A stretch of DNA of 36,709 nucleotides from Verrucomicrobia bacterium Tous-C9LFEB (GTDB lineage: Bacteria; Acidobacteriota; Terriglobia; Terriglobales; Acidobacteriaceae), in assembly GCA_903970445.1 (NCBI GenBank), contig CAJCIP010000125.1, positions 1 to 36,709 on the forward strand. Direction: 5' to 3'. A program made the position numbers and the translations under genes. Positions 1 to 7,454 of this stretch are shown piece by piece. Positions within the stretch are counted from its first letter, which is position 1; every line of letters begins with the position of its first letter. Below the pieces are notes generated by a model. It saw only the letters and a program-made list of their open reading frames with translations, did not search any database and had not been told where the DNA came from.

Positions 1-5
1 GTCAT
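1..5 (-). CDS. start of an unidentified gene running off the left edge
   Basis: Reading the minus strand, an ATG at 5-3 is preceded by a purine-rich Shine-Dalgarno-like GGGAGAA about 6 bases upstream, followed only by the first base of the next codons before the window ends. The gene would lie downstream of mnmE in the same direction with a gap of about 140 bases. Nothing can be said about its product. Confidence 0.35.
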
Positions 6-147
6 GGTGGTTCTCCCTTGATGAAGTAGTTTCGAGGTTTGCGTGGCGTCCACAACGCCTCGCATTTCCATAGACGCAATCTTAGCAGAAAGGTTGCATG
101 GAATGTGAGCAAGATGCACTCAGGTAGAGATGATGTGCCCGTCCGGG

Positions 148-1707
148 CTATTTCCCGATGCAGAACGCGGAGAAGATGCGACCGAGGATGTCGTCGGTGG
201 TGGTGACGCCGGTAAGAGAGTCGAGCGACCGCAGCGCGGCGTGCAGATCCATGAGCAGGATTTCGTGGGGAAGGCCGTTCGAGTTAGCGAGATCGGCAGC
301 GGCAAGTGCATCGAGCGTGGAGGTTACCGCTTCCTGTTGACGCAGGTTGTTGAGCGCGCCGGATTCGGCGAGGGCTCCTTCGGCGCGCAGCTCGCGCAGG
401 ATGGCGGAGCGGAGGGTGTCGAGGCCCTCACCGGTAAGGGCGGAGGTTGGGATCATGCGGGTAGGTTCCGTAAAAGTGGGCGGGGACAAAAGCATATCCC
501 TCCGCTCCGCCGCGGGATGACAACTGGAAAGCGGCTCAGGATGACAACCAAGAGAAGTGTCCTCGGCCAGCAGATCGATCTTGTTGCGGATGACGAGGTG
601 CGGGCGGTCTCTTAGGCTGTCGATGAGCGCGGTCTCGTCGTCGCTGAGCGGCCAGGTGGCGTCGTGAATCAGCAGCACGAGGTGGGCGTCGGCGAGCGCT
701 TCGCGGGAGCGCGCGATGCCCTGGGTTTCGGCTTCGTCGGCGGGTGAGTCGCCATCGCCGCGCAAGCCGGCGGTGTCGATGAGGCGGATGGGGATGCCGC
801 CGAGGCTGAGCGTTTCTTCGACGGTGTCGCGCGTTGTGCCGGCGAGCGGCGTGACGATGGCACGCGGGCGGTCAAGCAGGCGGTTGAAAAGCGAGCTCTT
901 GCCCGCGTTCGGACGGCCCACCAGCGCGAGCGCGGCACCGGAGCGTAGAAGCTGTCCGCCGCGGAAGCTGTGCGCCAACGCTTCCAGGGGCTCGCGCGTG
1001 AGTTGAATCTCATGGGCGATCTGCTCGGCGGGAACGACGTCGACGTCATCGAGCTCGCCGGAAGCGAAGTCCATGCCTGCTTCGAGGAAGGCGATAAGGT
1101 GCAGCAGCTGCTCTTTGGCTGGAGCGATGCGGCGGCTGAGCGCTCCGCCAAGTTGTTGCGCGGCGGTGCGCGCCTGCTCCAGCGTCTGCGCGGCGATGAG
1201 GTCGTGCACGGCTTCGGCCTGCGTGAGATCGAGCCGGCCGGAGAGGAAGGCGCGCCGCGTGAACTCCCCCGGCGCGGCCAGTCGCGCGCCCGCCGCAAGC
1301 GCTCCACGCAGGATCGCTTCGAGTACAACGGGAGAGCCGTGCGCGGCGATCTCGACAAGATCGTCGCCTGTATACGAGCGCGGCGCGAGGAAGGCGGTGA
1401 CTACGGCTTCATCCATCGGGGGCTTGCGCGGGTCAGCCGGATCGAGAACGCGTGTGAGGCGCGCCCGTGCATGTTCGAGCGGCTCGGAAGTCTGCAACAG
1501 GCCCGCGGCAATGGCAAGAGCCAATGGCCCGGCAAGGCGCACGATCCCGATGCCGCCACGCCCCGGCGGCGTAGCAATCGCAGCGATGGTGTCTACGGCC
1601 GAGTCTGCCAGGGGAGTCTTCGCTGTTTGCTCGGCTGTCTCCTCGGCTGTCCTCTCCGCTGTTCTCTGCGCTGGGTAACGTGACCCGAAAGTGATATTGC
1701 CCTTCAT
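148..1707 (-). CDS. mnmE: tRNA-5-carboxymethylaminomethyl-2-thiouridine GTPase MnmE
   Basis: MnmE with MnmG modifies the wobble uridine of certain tRNAs in the cytoplasm. The 519-residue product has the N-terminal formyl-THF-binding region (TIAAIATPPGRGGIGIVRL from about residue 41), then a G domain with G1 GRPNAGKSS (264-272), G3 DTAGLR (311-316), G4 NKID (375-378) and G5 SALTGEG (about 422), and the diagnostic C-terminal CIGK (516-519). The ATG at 1707 is chosen because a GGAG sits 5 bases upstream; a much longer open frame continues upstream but overlaps another gene. It is about 60 residues longer than usual for two reasons: a Thr/Ala/Glu-rich N-terminus made by a 12-nt tandem repeat, and an insertion at about residues 388-410 between G4 and G5 encoded by an interspersed repeat. 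Identification is firm; whether the inserted copy is functional is inference. Confidence 0.96.
   Translation of the reverse strand: MKGNITFGSRYPAQRTAERTAEETAEQTAKTPLADSAVDTIAAIATPPGRGGIGIVRLAGPLALAIAAGLLQTSEPLEHARARLTRVLDPADPRKPPMDEAVVTAFLAPRSYTGDDLVEIAAHGSPVVLEAILRGALAAGARLAAPGEFTRRAFLSGRLDLTQAEAVHDLIAAQTLEQARTAAQQLGGALSRRIAPAKEQLLHLIAFLEAGMDFASGELDDVDVVPAEQIAHEIQLTREPLEALAHSFRGGQLLRSGAALALVGRPNAGKSSLFNRLLDRPRAIVTPLAGTTRDTVEETLSLGGIPIRLIDTAGLRGDGDSPADEAETQGIARSREALADAHLVLLIHDATWPLSDDETALIDSLRDRPHLVIRNKIDLLAEDTSLGCHPEPLSSCHPAAERRDMLLSPPTFTEPTRMIPTSALTGEGLDTLRSAILRELRAEGALAESGALNNLRQQEAVTSTLDALAAADLANSNGLPHEILLMDLHAALRSLDSLTGVTTTDDILGRIFSAFCIGK
486..549 (-). repeat. REP-like interspersed repeat inserted in frame within mnmE
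   Basis: Read on the minus strand this stretch contains two spaced TGTCATCC units, the second continuing into CGCGGCGGAGCGGAGGGAT. This resembles the short GC-rich repeats I associate with intergenic regions of Acidobacteriaceae genomes. Here it lies inside the mnmE coding frame and is translated as a Cys/His/Pro-containing segment (CHPEP...CHPAAERRD) that has no counterpart in the MnmE family. The resemblance to a genome-wide repeat family is recollection, not a search result. Confidence 0.6.
1615..1674 (-). repeat. degenerate 12-nt tandem repeat (5 units) in the 5' end of mnmE
   Basis: Five consecutive 12-base units end in (C/G)GCTG(T/G) on the plus strand (for example TTGCTCGGCTGT, CTCCTCGGCTGT, CCTCTCCGCTGT). 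Translated on the minus strand they give the repeated TAER/TAEE/TAEQ tetrapeptides just before the conserved MnmE N-terminus. The unit length is a multiple of three, so changes in copy number keep the frame. Confidence 0.7.
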
Positions 1708-1866
1708 AGCACTCCAGTCTGAGATGAAGCCACGGGGTGTGTCCCAGATATGCAATACCACGCGGCGGCAAATCGGGTATTCTCGGCTTGGACACTCAGG
1801 CAAACGCGCGTCCTGCGAACTGGACGAACTAGCCGCCAACCAATCGATATCCAGGAGAGCTACACC

Positions 1867-2445
1867 ATGAACGCACGCAACGGATCCAACCTTGGGAACA
1901 CGGTGATGCACCGCCTGAGAACCCTGCATAACTTTACCGTCGAAAAGAACGACGACTGGGAAACCAAAAATTTCATTGACTTTGTCGTGTTCTATATCCC
2001 GAACCTGCAACGCATCCAGTCCACCGGCGTGCAGATTACCTCGAAGCTCGACGACTCGTCGCGCATGAGCGAGTTCCTGGAGATCAACACCGGCGATGGC
2101 CGCCTCGTGGATCGCATTCTTTATATTGAGATCGATCCCTCCCTGCAGCTCGACGGCCCCGGCGGCGACATGGTGTCCTTCGTCATTCGCCAGTTCCAGA
2201 TGGATCGCAGCTATCAGGGCCTGGATGCCGCCGGTGCGCGCCTCTTCGCCAACATGACCTACGAGATCTTCAACCTGCGCGATCAGGTCCAGCCCGGCCG
2301 CAAGCGCGATACCGCGACCATGCCCGCCGCGCAAACCGGCTCCTCCGCCGGCAGCGCGTCTACGTCGCCTGCACAGCCTGTCAGCGGCGATCCGTCTGAC
2401 CTGGTCCGCGCGCTGCAGCACCGCAGGACGCAGATCGGCGGCTAA
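1867..2445 (+). CDS. conserved-looking hypothetical protein, 192 aa
   Basis: I do not recognise this family. The ATG at 1867 is chosen over an upstream in-frame start because AGGAGAG sits 8 bases before it. The product is a soluble, acidic-to-neutral protein without signal peptide or membrane segment. Residues 1-150 look folded (alternating hydrophobic strands, e.g. NFIDFVVFYIPNLQRIQ and GDMVSFVIRQFQMDRSY), and the last 45 residues are a low-complexity Ala/Ser/Thr/Pro tail ending in a short basic stretch. It is divergent from mnmE with 159 bases between the start codons. Base composition matches the neighbouring core genes, so it is probably a resident gene. No function is proposed. Confidence 0.8.
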   Translation: MNARNGSNLGNTVMHRLRTLHNFTVEKNDDWETKNFIDFVVFYIPNLQRIQSTGVQITSKLDDSSRMSEFLEINTGDGRLVDRILYIEIDPSLQLDGPGGDMVSFVIRQFQMDRSYQGLDAAGARLFANMTYEIFNLRDQVQPGRKRDTATMPAAQTGSSAGSASTSPAQPVSGDPSDLVRALQHRRTQIGG

Positions 2446-2555
2446 GTAGCCCCTGGAAACTCGTCTGAGCCGTTGTTTCTGCTTTTGAGGGTCTGAGCTT
2501 CCGCGTGCTTCCGAGCCGAACTGCTTCTGCGTCTGAGCTGTTGCTTTTGCGGTAG

Positions 2556-2609
2556 GTCCGGGCTGCAGCCCGGACAATCGGAAGCCGATCACGATGGGGC
2601 TATAGCCCC
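2556..2609. repeat. two adjacent perfect palindromes in the 2446-3051 gap
   Basis: GTCCGGGCTGCAGCCCGGAC (2556-2575) and GGGGCTATAGCCCC (2596-2609) are each exactly self-complementary and lie 20 bases apart in a 606-base stretch without a convincing gene. Such paired short GC palindromes resemble interspersed repeat units. The preceding 2460-2550 is a run of loosely repeated CTGAGC / TTGCTTTTGC words. No open frame in this gap looks coding. Confidence 0.6.
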
Positions 2610-2696
2610 CGGGATGCTTTACCCACTGGCCGATGATCATCACAAAGGCCATTTCCAACTTTGGACCCGGTCCACCTAAATCCAGCAAATGACGCC

Positions 2697-2724
2697 AAAG
2701 GCGGAGGCGAAAGCTTCCGCCTTT
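2697..2724 (+). terminator. hairpin, possible terminator after the 1867-2445 gene
   Basis: AAAGGCGGA (2697-2705) pairs perfectly with TCCGCCTTT (2716-2724) across a 10-base loop, followed by CGCTTTTG. It lies 250 bases beyond the stop codon, so the assignment to that gene is uncertain; it could equally be another repeat unit. Confidence 0.4.
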
Positions 2725-2960
2725 CGCTTTTGCCTGCGCCTGACCGCAACGAATGCCCTACCCGCTACGCACCACCCGGCGAGCGACTTGCATCGCCCTC
2801 CGATGTCGCCCCACGACATCGGATCAAGAGCTAAATCCTTTCATAGGTTCGTGTTACGAAGCTCCGCAAAGCTGTACCCTCTCGCATGGCGATGGACCGC
2901 CTACGAAGTGAATTTGCTGCCAAATGCGTGAATTCCTCGTGAATCACGGCCTCTGTGCGT

Positions 2961-2977
2961 TTGGCACGAAAGTTGCA
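2961..2977 (+). promoter_or_regulatory. sigma-54 (-24/-12) promoter of the first TonB-dependent receptor gene
   Basis: TTGGCACGAAAGTTGCA matches the RpoN consensus TGGCACG-N4-TTGCW at every defined position. The invariant GG (2963-2964) and GC (2975-2976) are exactly 10 bases apart. The transcript would start near 2988, giving a leader of about 64 bases before the ATG at 3052. A 5-3-5 dyad, TTCGT-GTT-ACGAA at 2848-2860, lies 100 bases upstream and could be an enhancer-binding-protein site; that is inference. Confidence 0.8.
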
Positions 2978-3051
2978 ATCTCCAGAGCATCGATCTCAAC
3001 CCATCCCCAGTTGCACATAGAGCCCACAGTGGACGTGTGCAAGGAGAGTGC

Positions 3052-6000
3052 ATGAAAAAGCTCTACAGCTTGGTAGCAATATTGTTGTTGTCCGCAGGCA
3101 TGGCATTCGGCCAGAGCCAGAACGGTACCGTCAGCGGCGTAATTACCGATGCAAGCGGCGCTGTCGTTGCCGGTGCCACAGTGACGTTGAAAAGCGTTGA
3201 GACCGGCCTCGTTCGAACAGTGACTACAAACGGATCTGGCAACTATGAGTTCGCCGGAGTCGCGCCTCAGCATTACAAGGTCACTGTTGTGGCTTCGAGC
3301 TTCGCCACAACAACCACCGACCCCATCGAGGTTACGGTGGGTTCTGTAAGCAAAGTTAATGCGAAGCTCTCTGTGCGTTCTGAGTCGACCCAAGTCGAAG
3401 TAGCGGCGGACTCTTTCACGTCCATCAACCTGCAAAACGCAGAACAGTCACAGCTTATTACTACAGAGCAGATTCTGGAACTGCCTTCCGAGACGCGCAA
3501 TCCGTACGACTTCGTCGCTCTTTCTGGAAACCTCAGCGCCGATCCTTCAGGTGCCGCCCGAGGAGTCGGCTACAACATCAGCGGTGCTCGCGACTCTTCT
3601 ACGGAAATCCTTTTGGACGGCACGGAAAACACGTACAACTTCTCTGTCGGCGTCGCAACAGTGGTCCCGTTGGACGCGGTTCAAGAATACCGAGTACTTA
3701 CTTCGAACTTTGGTCCCGAATATGGCCGCGCATCGGGCGGTGTGGTGAACGTGTTGACCAAGAGCGGTACCAACCACTTCCATGGCACGGGCTACGAGTT
3801 TTACCGTCCTTCGACCTTTGCGTCGAACAGCTACTACAACAATGCCCATGGCATTCCGCAGCATCGCTTTGTGCGTAACAACTTTGGCTACTCGGTAGGC
3901 GGCCCGGTTTTCCGCGATAAATTGTTTTTCTTTTCCAACACAGAGTGGCTGCGTATTCGCTCCAGCAACGTCATTCAATATTTTGTTCCCACGCCTGCCT
4001 TCATCGCTGCTTCTGACCCTGCAACACAGGCCTACTTCGCGAAGTTCGGCAACCTCACTGCACCAACAACCGGAACGACCCTCACAGTCTCGCAGCTTGC
4101 CGCGAAAGGCTTCACGCAGGACTCGACTCAGTTACCCACACTCAATCCCACCCTCTTTACTCCGAACTTTGCCGTTGCCCAGCAGGTCAATGTGACTGTG
4201 CCGATCGACGCAGGCGGTGGAACACCTGGGAATACGTGGAACACAATCGGCCGACTCGACTACAACCTGAGCGATAAAACCCAACTTTACGGACGGTACG
4301 TCTACTTCACGAACACCAATGCGCTGGGCAGTGGAAACGCGAGTCCTTACGCTGGATACAGCACATCGACCACGACACTGTCACACAATGCGCTGTTCGG
4401 TATCACGCATACGTTCAGTTCTGCATTGACATCGCAGTTGCAACTTTCGTTCCTGCGCATCAACCAGAACTCCCCGCTTGGAACCAATCCCGCAGGTCCG
4501 ACCCTCTACATCAATGGCTCGACCTCTCCTTCGATCTCAGGCGCCGGACAGTTCGTCTTCCCCGGCTATTCGGAAGGCAGTGCGGGCTCTGGTTTGCCTT
4601 CGGGCGGTCCGCAGAACGACTTCCAGGTGAGCCCTGTTGTGACCTACACCAAGGGTCGCCATACATTCACCATCGGCGGCCAGTATACGTATATCCGCGA
4701 CAACCATACCTTCGGTATCTATGAGAATGCGACCGAATCATTGGTGCAGGCTGGCACTTCCTACACGGATCCCTTCACAAAAGCGAAGCAGGGTGCGCTG
4801 AGCAATTTCTACCGTGGCCAAACCGCTTATTTCCAGGCCAATCTCTTTCCTCAGGGGGAATACCCTTGCGTCAAGAGTCTCACCACGGGCGCGACTCCGG
4901 GCACCAATGGAGCGCCGTTCAATCCCGCTTGCACGCTCACCACGCCTATCGCGCAGCCCGTGTTTAGCCGCTCCAACCGCTACCAGGAAAGCGCCGAGTT
5001 CTTCAACGATGCTTGGAAGGTCTCTCCGCGTCTTACCATCAATGCCGGCTTGCGTTATGAGCTGTACGGCACTCAGCACAACAAGAATCCGGACCTTGAC
5101 TCTAACTTTTACTACGGCACAACCGGAACACTGCAGGACCGTATACGTGCGGGCAAAATTCTTCGCTCGCATGACACAGCTCCCGCAGGCGTGCAGCAGC
5201 CGAATGGCAAGCTCTGGGTGACGAACTACAAGCAGTTTGCTCCTCGGCTTGGCTTTGCCTACGACCTTACCGGAGACGGGAAAACCAGTCTCCGTGGAGG
5301 ATACGGCATCAGCTATGAACGTAACTTTGGAAATGTCACTTACAACATCGCACTTAACCCCCCAAATGCAGCTGCCGTCAGCTTGACCACCGCCGATACT
5401 GGCGGACCGTACATCCCTATCAGCACGGGCGTACTAGGCAACTTCAGCGGAGCGGCTGGTATTCAGAAGGCGCTTTCGCCGACAACGCTTCGCGCGGTCA
5501 ATCCGAACATCGCTCCTGCATACAATCAGTTCTACACACTCGCTCTAGAGCGTCAGGTCACCGCCACAACAACGGTGAGCGCGGCGTATGTGGGTGAGCG
5601 TGGCATTCACAATTACAGCATCGCGAATTACAACCGCTCTTACTATGGACAAGTTTATGAAGGAGATCCGGCCAAATACACCGCAGCTGTCGGATCTCCC
5701 AGTAATCTTGCAGATACAAACCGCCTGAACCCCCAATACACGTCGATCAATGTTCGCGGCGCCGATGGTGATAGCTATTACAACGCCGTGAACCTCGGGC
5801 TGCGGACAGCGAATGCCTTCCATAGCGGTATTGCTGCAAGCTTGAACTACACGTTTGCGCATTCGACGGACAATACCAGTTCCACCTTTACGGATGGTCA
5901 ATCGAACACCGTCAACAGCGTTGCCTACTTCGACCCATTCAATAAGGCTTTGGATCACGGCAATTCCGATTTCGACGTAAAGCATCGAGTTTCGGTCGGC

Positions 6001-6600
6001 TTGGTCTGGCAGGTTCCATTCTTTAGCCATATGAGCGGTCTTTCGAAAACACTTCTGGACGGGTTCTCAGTTGCACCGGTCTTTACGGCAAGTACTGGAA
6101 CACCTTTCAGCATGTACGACGAAGGTCAACCTGTCGTAACGGTGTATCCACGTGCACGCTTCCTCCAGAAGCCGAACTACCAGCGCGTCGGCAACGGCAG
6201 GCTGCTAGCTCAGGACGACTTCTCTTACATCGACTTCCCGGCCTACAACACCCCCGGTGCATACGGCAGCTACGTCGATCCTAAGGTGGGTTACGCCGAC
6301 CTCCCAACGATCGTGAACGGACAGGACACGTTCCCGGGTGGCATGAGCGCGCGCAACGCGTTCCGCGGCCCCGGGAGCATGAATGGCATCAACGCTACTG
6401 TTGCCAAAAACTTTGCCGTCAACGATCGCCTCTCTGTACAACTTCGTGCGGAAGCTTACGATTTGCTCAATCACGCAAACAGCTACTTGATCCTCAGCGG
6501 CAACAACGACGTGGAGCAGGGGAACATCCAGTACCAGAAGAATGGTCCGGCGGCTGGTGGCAACCGTCAACTTCAACTCGCTGGAAAGATCATCTTCTAA
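3052..6600 (+). CDS. TonB-dependent receptor with carboxypeptidase-regulatory-like N-domain
   Basis: This 1182-residue outer-membrane protein has a signal peptide (residues 1-20, MKKLYSLVAILLLSAGMAFG), a CarboxypepD_reg-like beta-sandwich (about 25-110, NGTVSGVITDASGAVVAGAT), a plug domain (about 125-245, with the ILLDG and EYGRASGGVVNVLTKSGTN motifs), and a long beta-barrel ending in Phe (LQLAGKIIF). This is the Oar-like receptor type greatly expanded in Acidobacteria, thought to import oligosaccharides or other large nutrients; the substrate cannot be read from sequence. The ATG at 3052 is preferred to the GTG at 3037 because AAGGAGAG directly precedes it. It is a single gene with its own sigma-54 promoter and a strong terminator, so it is probably switched on by an enhancer-binding regulator not present in this window. 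Confidence 0.95.
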   Translation: MKKLYSLVAILLLSAGMAFGQSQNGTVSGVITDASGAVVAGATVTLKSVETGLVRTVTTNGSGNYEFAGVAPQHYKVTVVASSFATTTTDPIEVTVGSVSKVNAKLSVRSESTQVEVAADSFTSINLQNAEQSQLITTEQILELPSETRNPYDFVALSGNLSADPSGAARGVGYNISGARDSSTEILLDGTENTYNFSVGVATVVPLDAVQEYRVLTSNFGPEYGRASGGVVNVLTKSGTNHFHGTGYEFYRPSTFASNSYYNNAHGIPQHRFVRNNFGYSVGGPVFRDKLFFFSNTEWLRIRSSNVIQYFVPTPAFIAASDPATQAYFAKFGNLTAPTTGTTLTVSQLAAKGFTQDSTQLPTLNPTLFTPNFAVAQQVNVTVPIDAGGGTPGNTWNTIGRLDYNLSDKTQLYGRYVYFTNTNALGSGNASPYAGYSTSTTTLSHNALFGITHTFSSALTSQLQLSFLRINQNSPLGTNPAGPTLYINGSTSPSISGAGQFVFPGYSEGSAGSGLPSGGPQNDFQVSPVVTYTKGRHTFTIGGQYTYIRDNHTFGIYENATESLVQAGTSYTDPFTKAKQGALSNFYRGQTAYFQANLFPQGEYPCVKSLTTGATPGTNGAPFNPACTLTTPIAQPVFSRSNRYQESAEFFNDAWKVSPRLTINAGLRYELYGTQHNKNPDLDSNFYYGTTGTLQDRIRAGKILRSHDTAPAGVQQPNGKLWVTNYKQFAPRLGFAYDLTGDGKTSLRGGYGISYERNFGNVTYNIALNPPNAAAVSLTTADTGGPYIPISTGVLGNFSGAAGIQKALSPTTLRAVNPNIAPAYNQFYTLALERQVTATTTVSAAYVGERGIHNYSIANYNRSYYGQVYEGDPAKYTAAVGSPSNLADTNRLNPQYTSINVRGADGDSYYNAVNLGLRTANAFHSGIAASLNYTFAHSTDNTSSTFTDGQSNTVNSVAYFDPFNKALDHGNSDFDVKHRVSVGLVWQVPFFSHMSGLSKTLLDGFSVAPVFTASTGTPFSMYDEGQPVVTVYPRARFLQKPNYQRVGNGRLLAQDDFSYIDFPAYNTPGAYGSYVDPKVGYADLPTIVNGQDTFPGGMSARNAFRGPGSMNGINATVAKNFAVNDRLSVQLRAEAYDLLNHANSYLILSGNNDVEQGNIQYQKNGPAAGGNRQLQLAGKIIF

Positions 6601-6624
6601 GCGGTCTTACTATGCAGCACTTAG

Positions 6625-6654
6625 GAGGCACCCTTCGGGGTGCCTCTTCTTTTT
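6625..6654 (+). terminator. rho-independent terminator of the first receptor gene
   Basis: GAGGCACCC (6625-6633) pairs with GGGTGCCTC (6638-6646) across a stable TTCG tetraloop, followed by TTCTTTTTG. It starts 24 bases after the stop codon of the receptor gene. Confidence 0.92.
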
Positions 6655-6683
6655 GCCGCAGCTCTTACTGCAGCGACTAAACG

Positions 6684-7265
6684 TCAGAACTCAATGCCCC
6701 GCTGTGCCAGGATGCCTTTCTGGTAGGCGTGTTTTACCTCGCGCATCTCGGTCACCGTGTCGGCGAGCTCGACCAGCGTTGGGTGGGCGTTGCGGCCGGT
6801 GAGGATGACGTGCAGCATCTCCGGCTTTTCGCGCAGCACCGCGGCGACGACCTCCGGGTCGAGCATCTTGTAGCCGATGGCGTAGTTGATCTCGTCGAGG
6901 ACGATGAGGTCCCACTCGCCCGAGCGGATGGCCTCCGCCGCCTCGGCCCACGCCGCCTCGACCATGCGCAGATCTTCGGGGTCGGTCTCCGCGCCGCCCA
7001 CCTTCACAAACCCCCGGCCCATCTGCCGGATAACGTACGTGAACCCGTCCTCGCGGCTTAGCGCCTCGGCCGAATCCAGCTCGCCGTAGTGCCACGACCC
7101 CTTGAGGAACTGCAGCACCAGCACCCGCATGCCATTCCCCGCCGCCCGAAACGCCGTCCCCAGCGCCGCCGTGGTCTTGCCCTTGCCGGGACCGGTGTTG
7201 ATCAGGATCAGTCCCAGCCTTGACTCTACAGGTGATATCAACTTAGATCGCTTCCCAAATTCCAT
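6684..7265 (-). CDS. cobO: cob(I)yrinic acid a,c-diamide adenosyltransferase
   Basis: This CobO/BtuR-family enzyme transfers the adenosyl group of ATP to the cobalt of corrinoids in B12 synthesis or salvage. The 193-residue form has the P-loop GPGKGKTTAA (25-34), a Walker-B-like LIVLDEINYA, and the family signature ILTGRNAHPTLVELADTVTEM near the C-terminus. The start is uncertain: ATG at 7265 is close to where family similarity begins, but it has no good ribosome site; in-frame starts upstream at 7301 and beyond would run into the sigma-54 promoter of the next gene. It sits antisense between the two TonB-dependent receptor genes. No cobalamin riboswitch and no other B12 gene is visible here, so a link to the receptors is only a possibility. 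Confidence 0.92.
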   Translation of the reverse strand: MEFGKRSKLISPVESRLGLILINTGPGKGKTTAALGTAFRAAGNGMRVLVLQFLKGSWHYGELDSAEALSREDGFTYVIRQMGRGFVKVGGAETDPEDLRMVEAAWAEAAEAIRSGEWDLIVLDEINYAIGYKMLDPEVVAAVLREKPEMLHVILTGRNAHPTLVELADTVTEMREVKHAYQKGILAQRGIEF

Positions 7266-7381
7266 CGTACTGCAATGCGCATCTCCCAAAAACGGAAGCA
7301 TTCTGATCGCTCGCGGAAAACGCGTATGTCGCATACCGCCGTAAATCGTGAAATCTAATAACATACCCGGCATCATGAAGG

Positions 7382-7398
7382 TTGGCACTTCGATTGCT
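7382..7398 (+). promoter_or_regulatory. sigma-54 (-24/-12) promoter of the second TonB-dependent receptor gene
   Basis: TTGGCACTTCGATTGCT fits TGGCAC-N5-TTGCW with GG at 7384-7385 and GC at 7396-7397, exactly 10 bases between. The transcript would start near 7409, 46 bases before the TTG start at 7455. A 5-3-5 dyad GTATG-TCG-CATAC (7324-7336) lies 45 bases upstream, and may be a regulator site. Confidence 0.75.
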
Positions 7399-7454
7399 AG
7401 GTTCATAGTCACACGAACTCATTACCCAATCTCATTCTGTCTCGGAGACACGAA

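Noticed and set aside
1708-2688. 327-residue upstream extension of the mnmE frame
   Set aside because: It runs antisense through the 1867-2445 gene and the palindromic repeats, and the ATG at 1707 has a proper ribosome site and fits the family.
2689-2931. 80-residue open frame on the plus strand
   Set aside because: No ribosome site, starts at a hairpin, and its composition is not coding-like.
7266-7454. Cobalamin riboswitch near cobO and the second receptor
   Set aside because: No B12-box-like sequence or suitable fold seen; the gap is accounted for by a sigma-54 promoter and a dyad.
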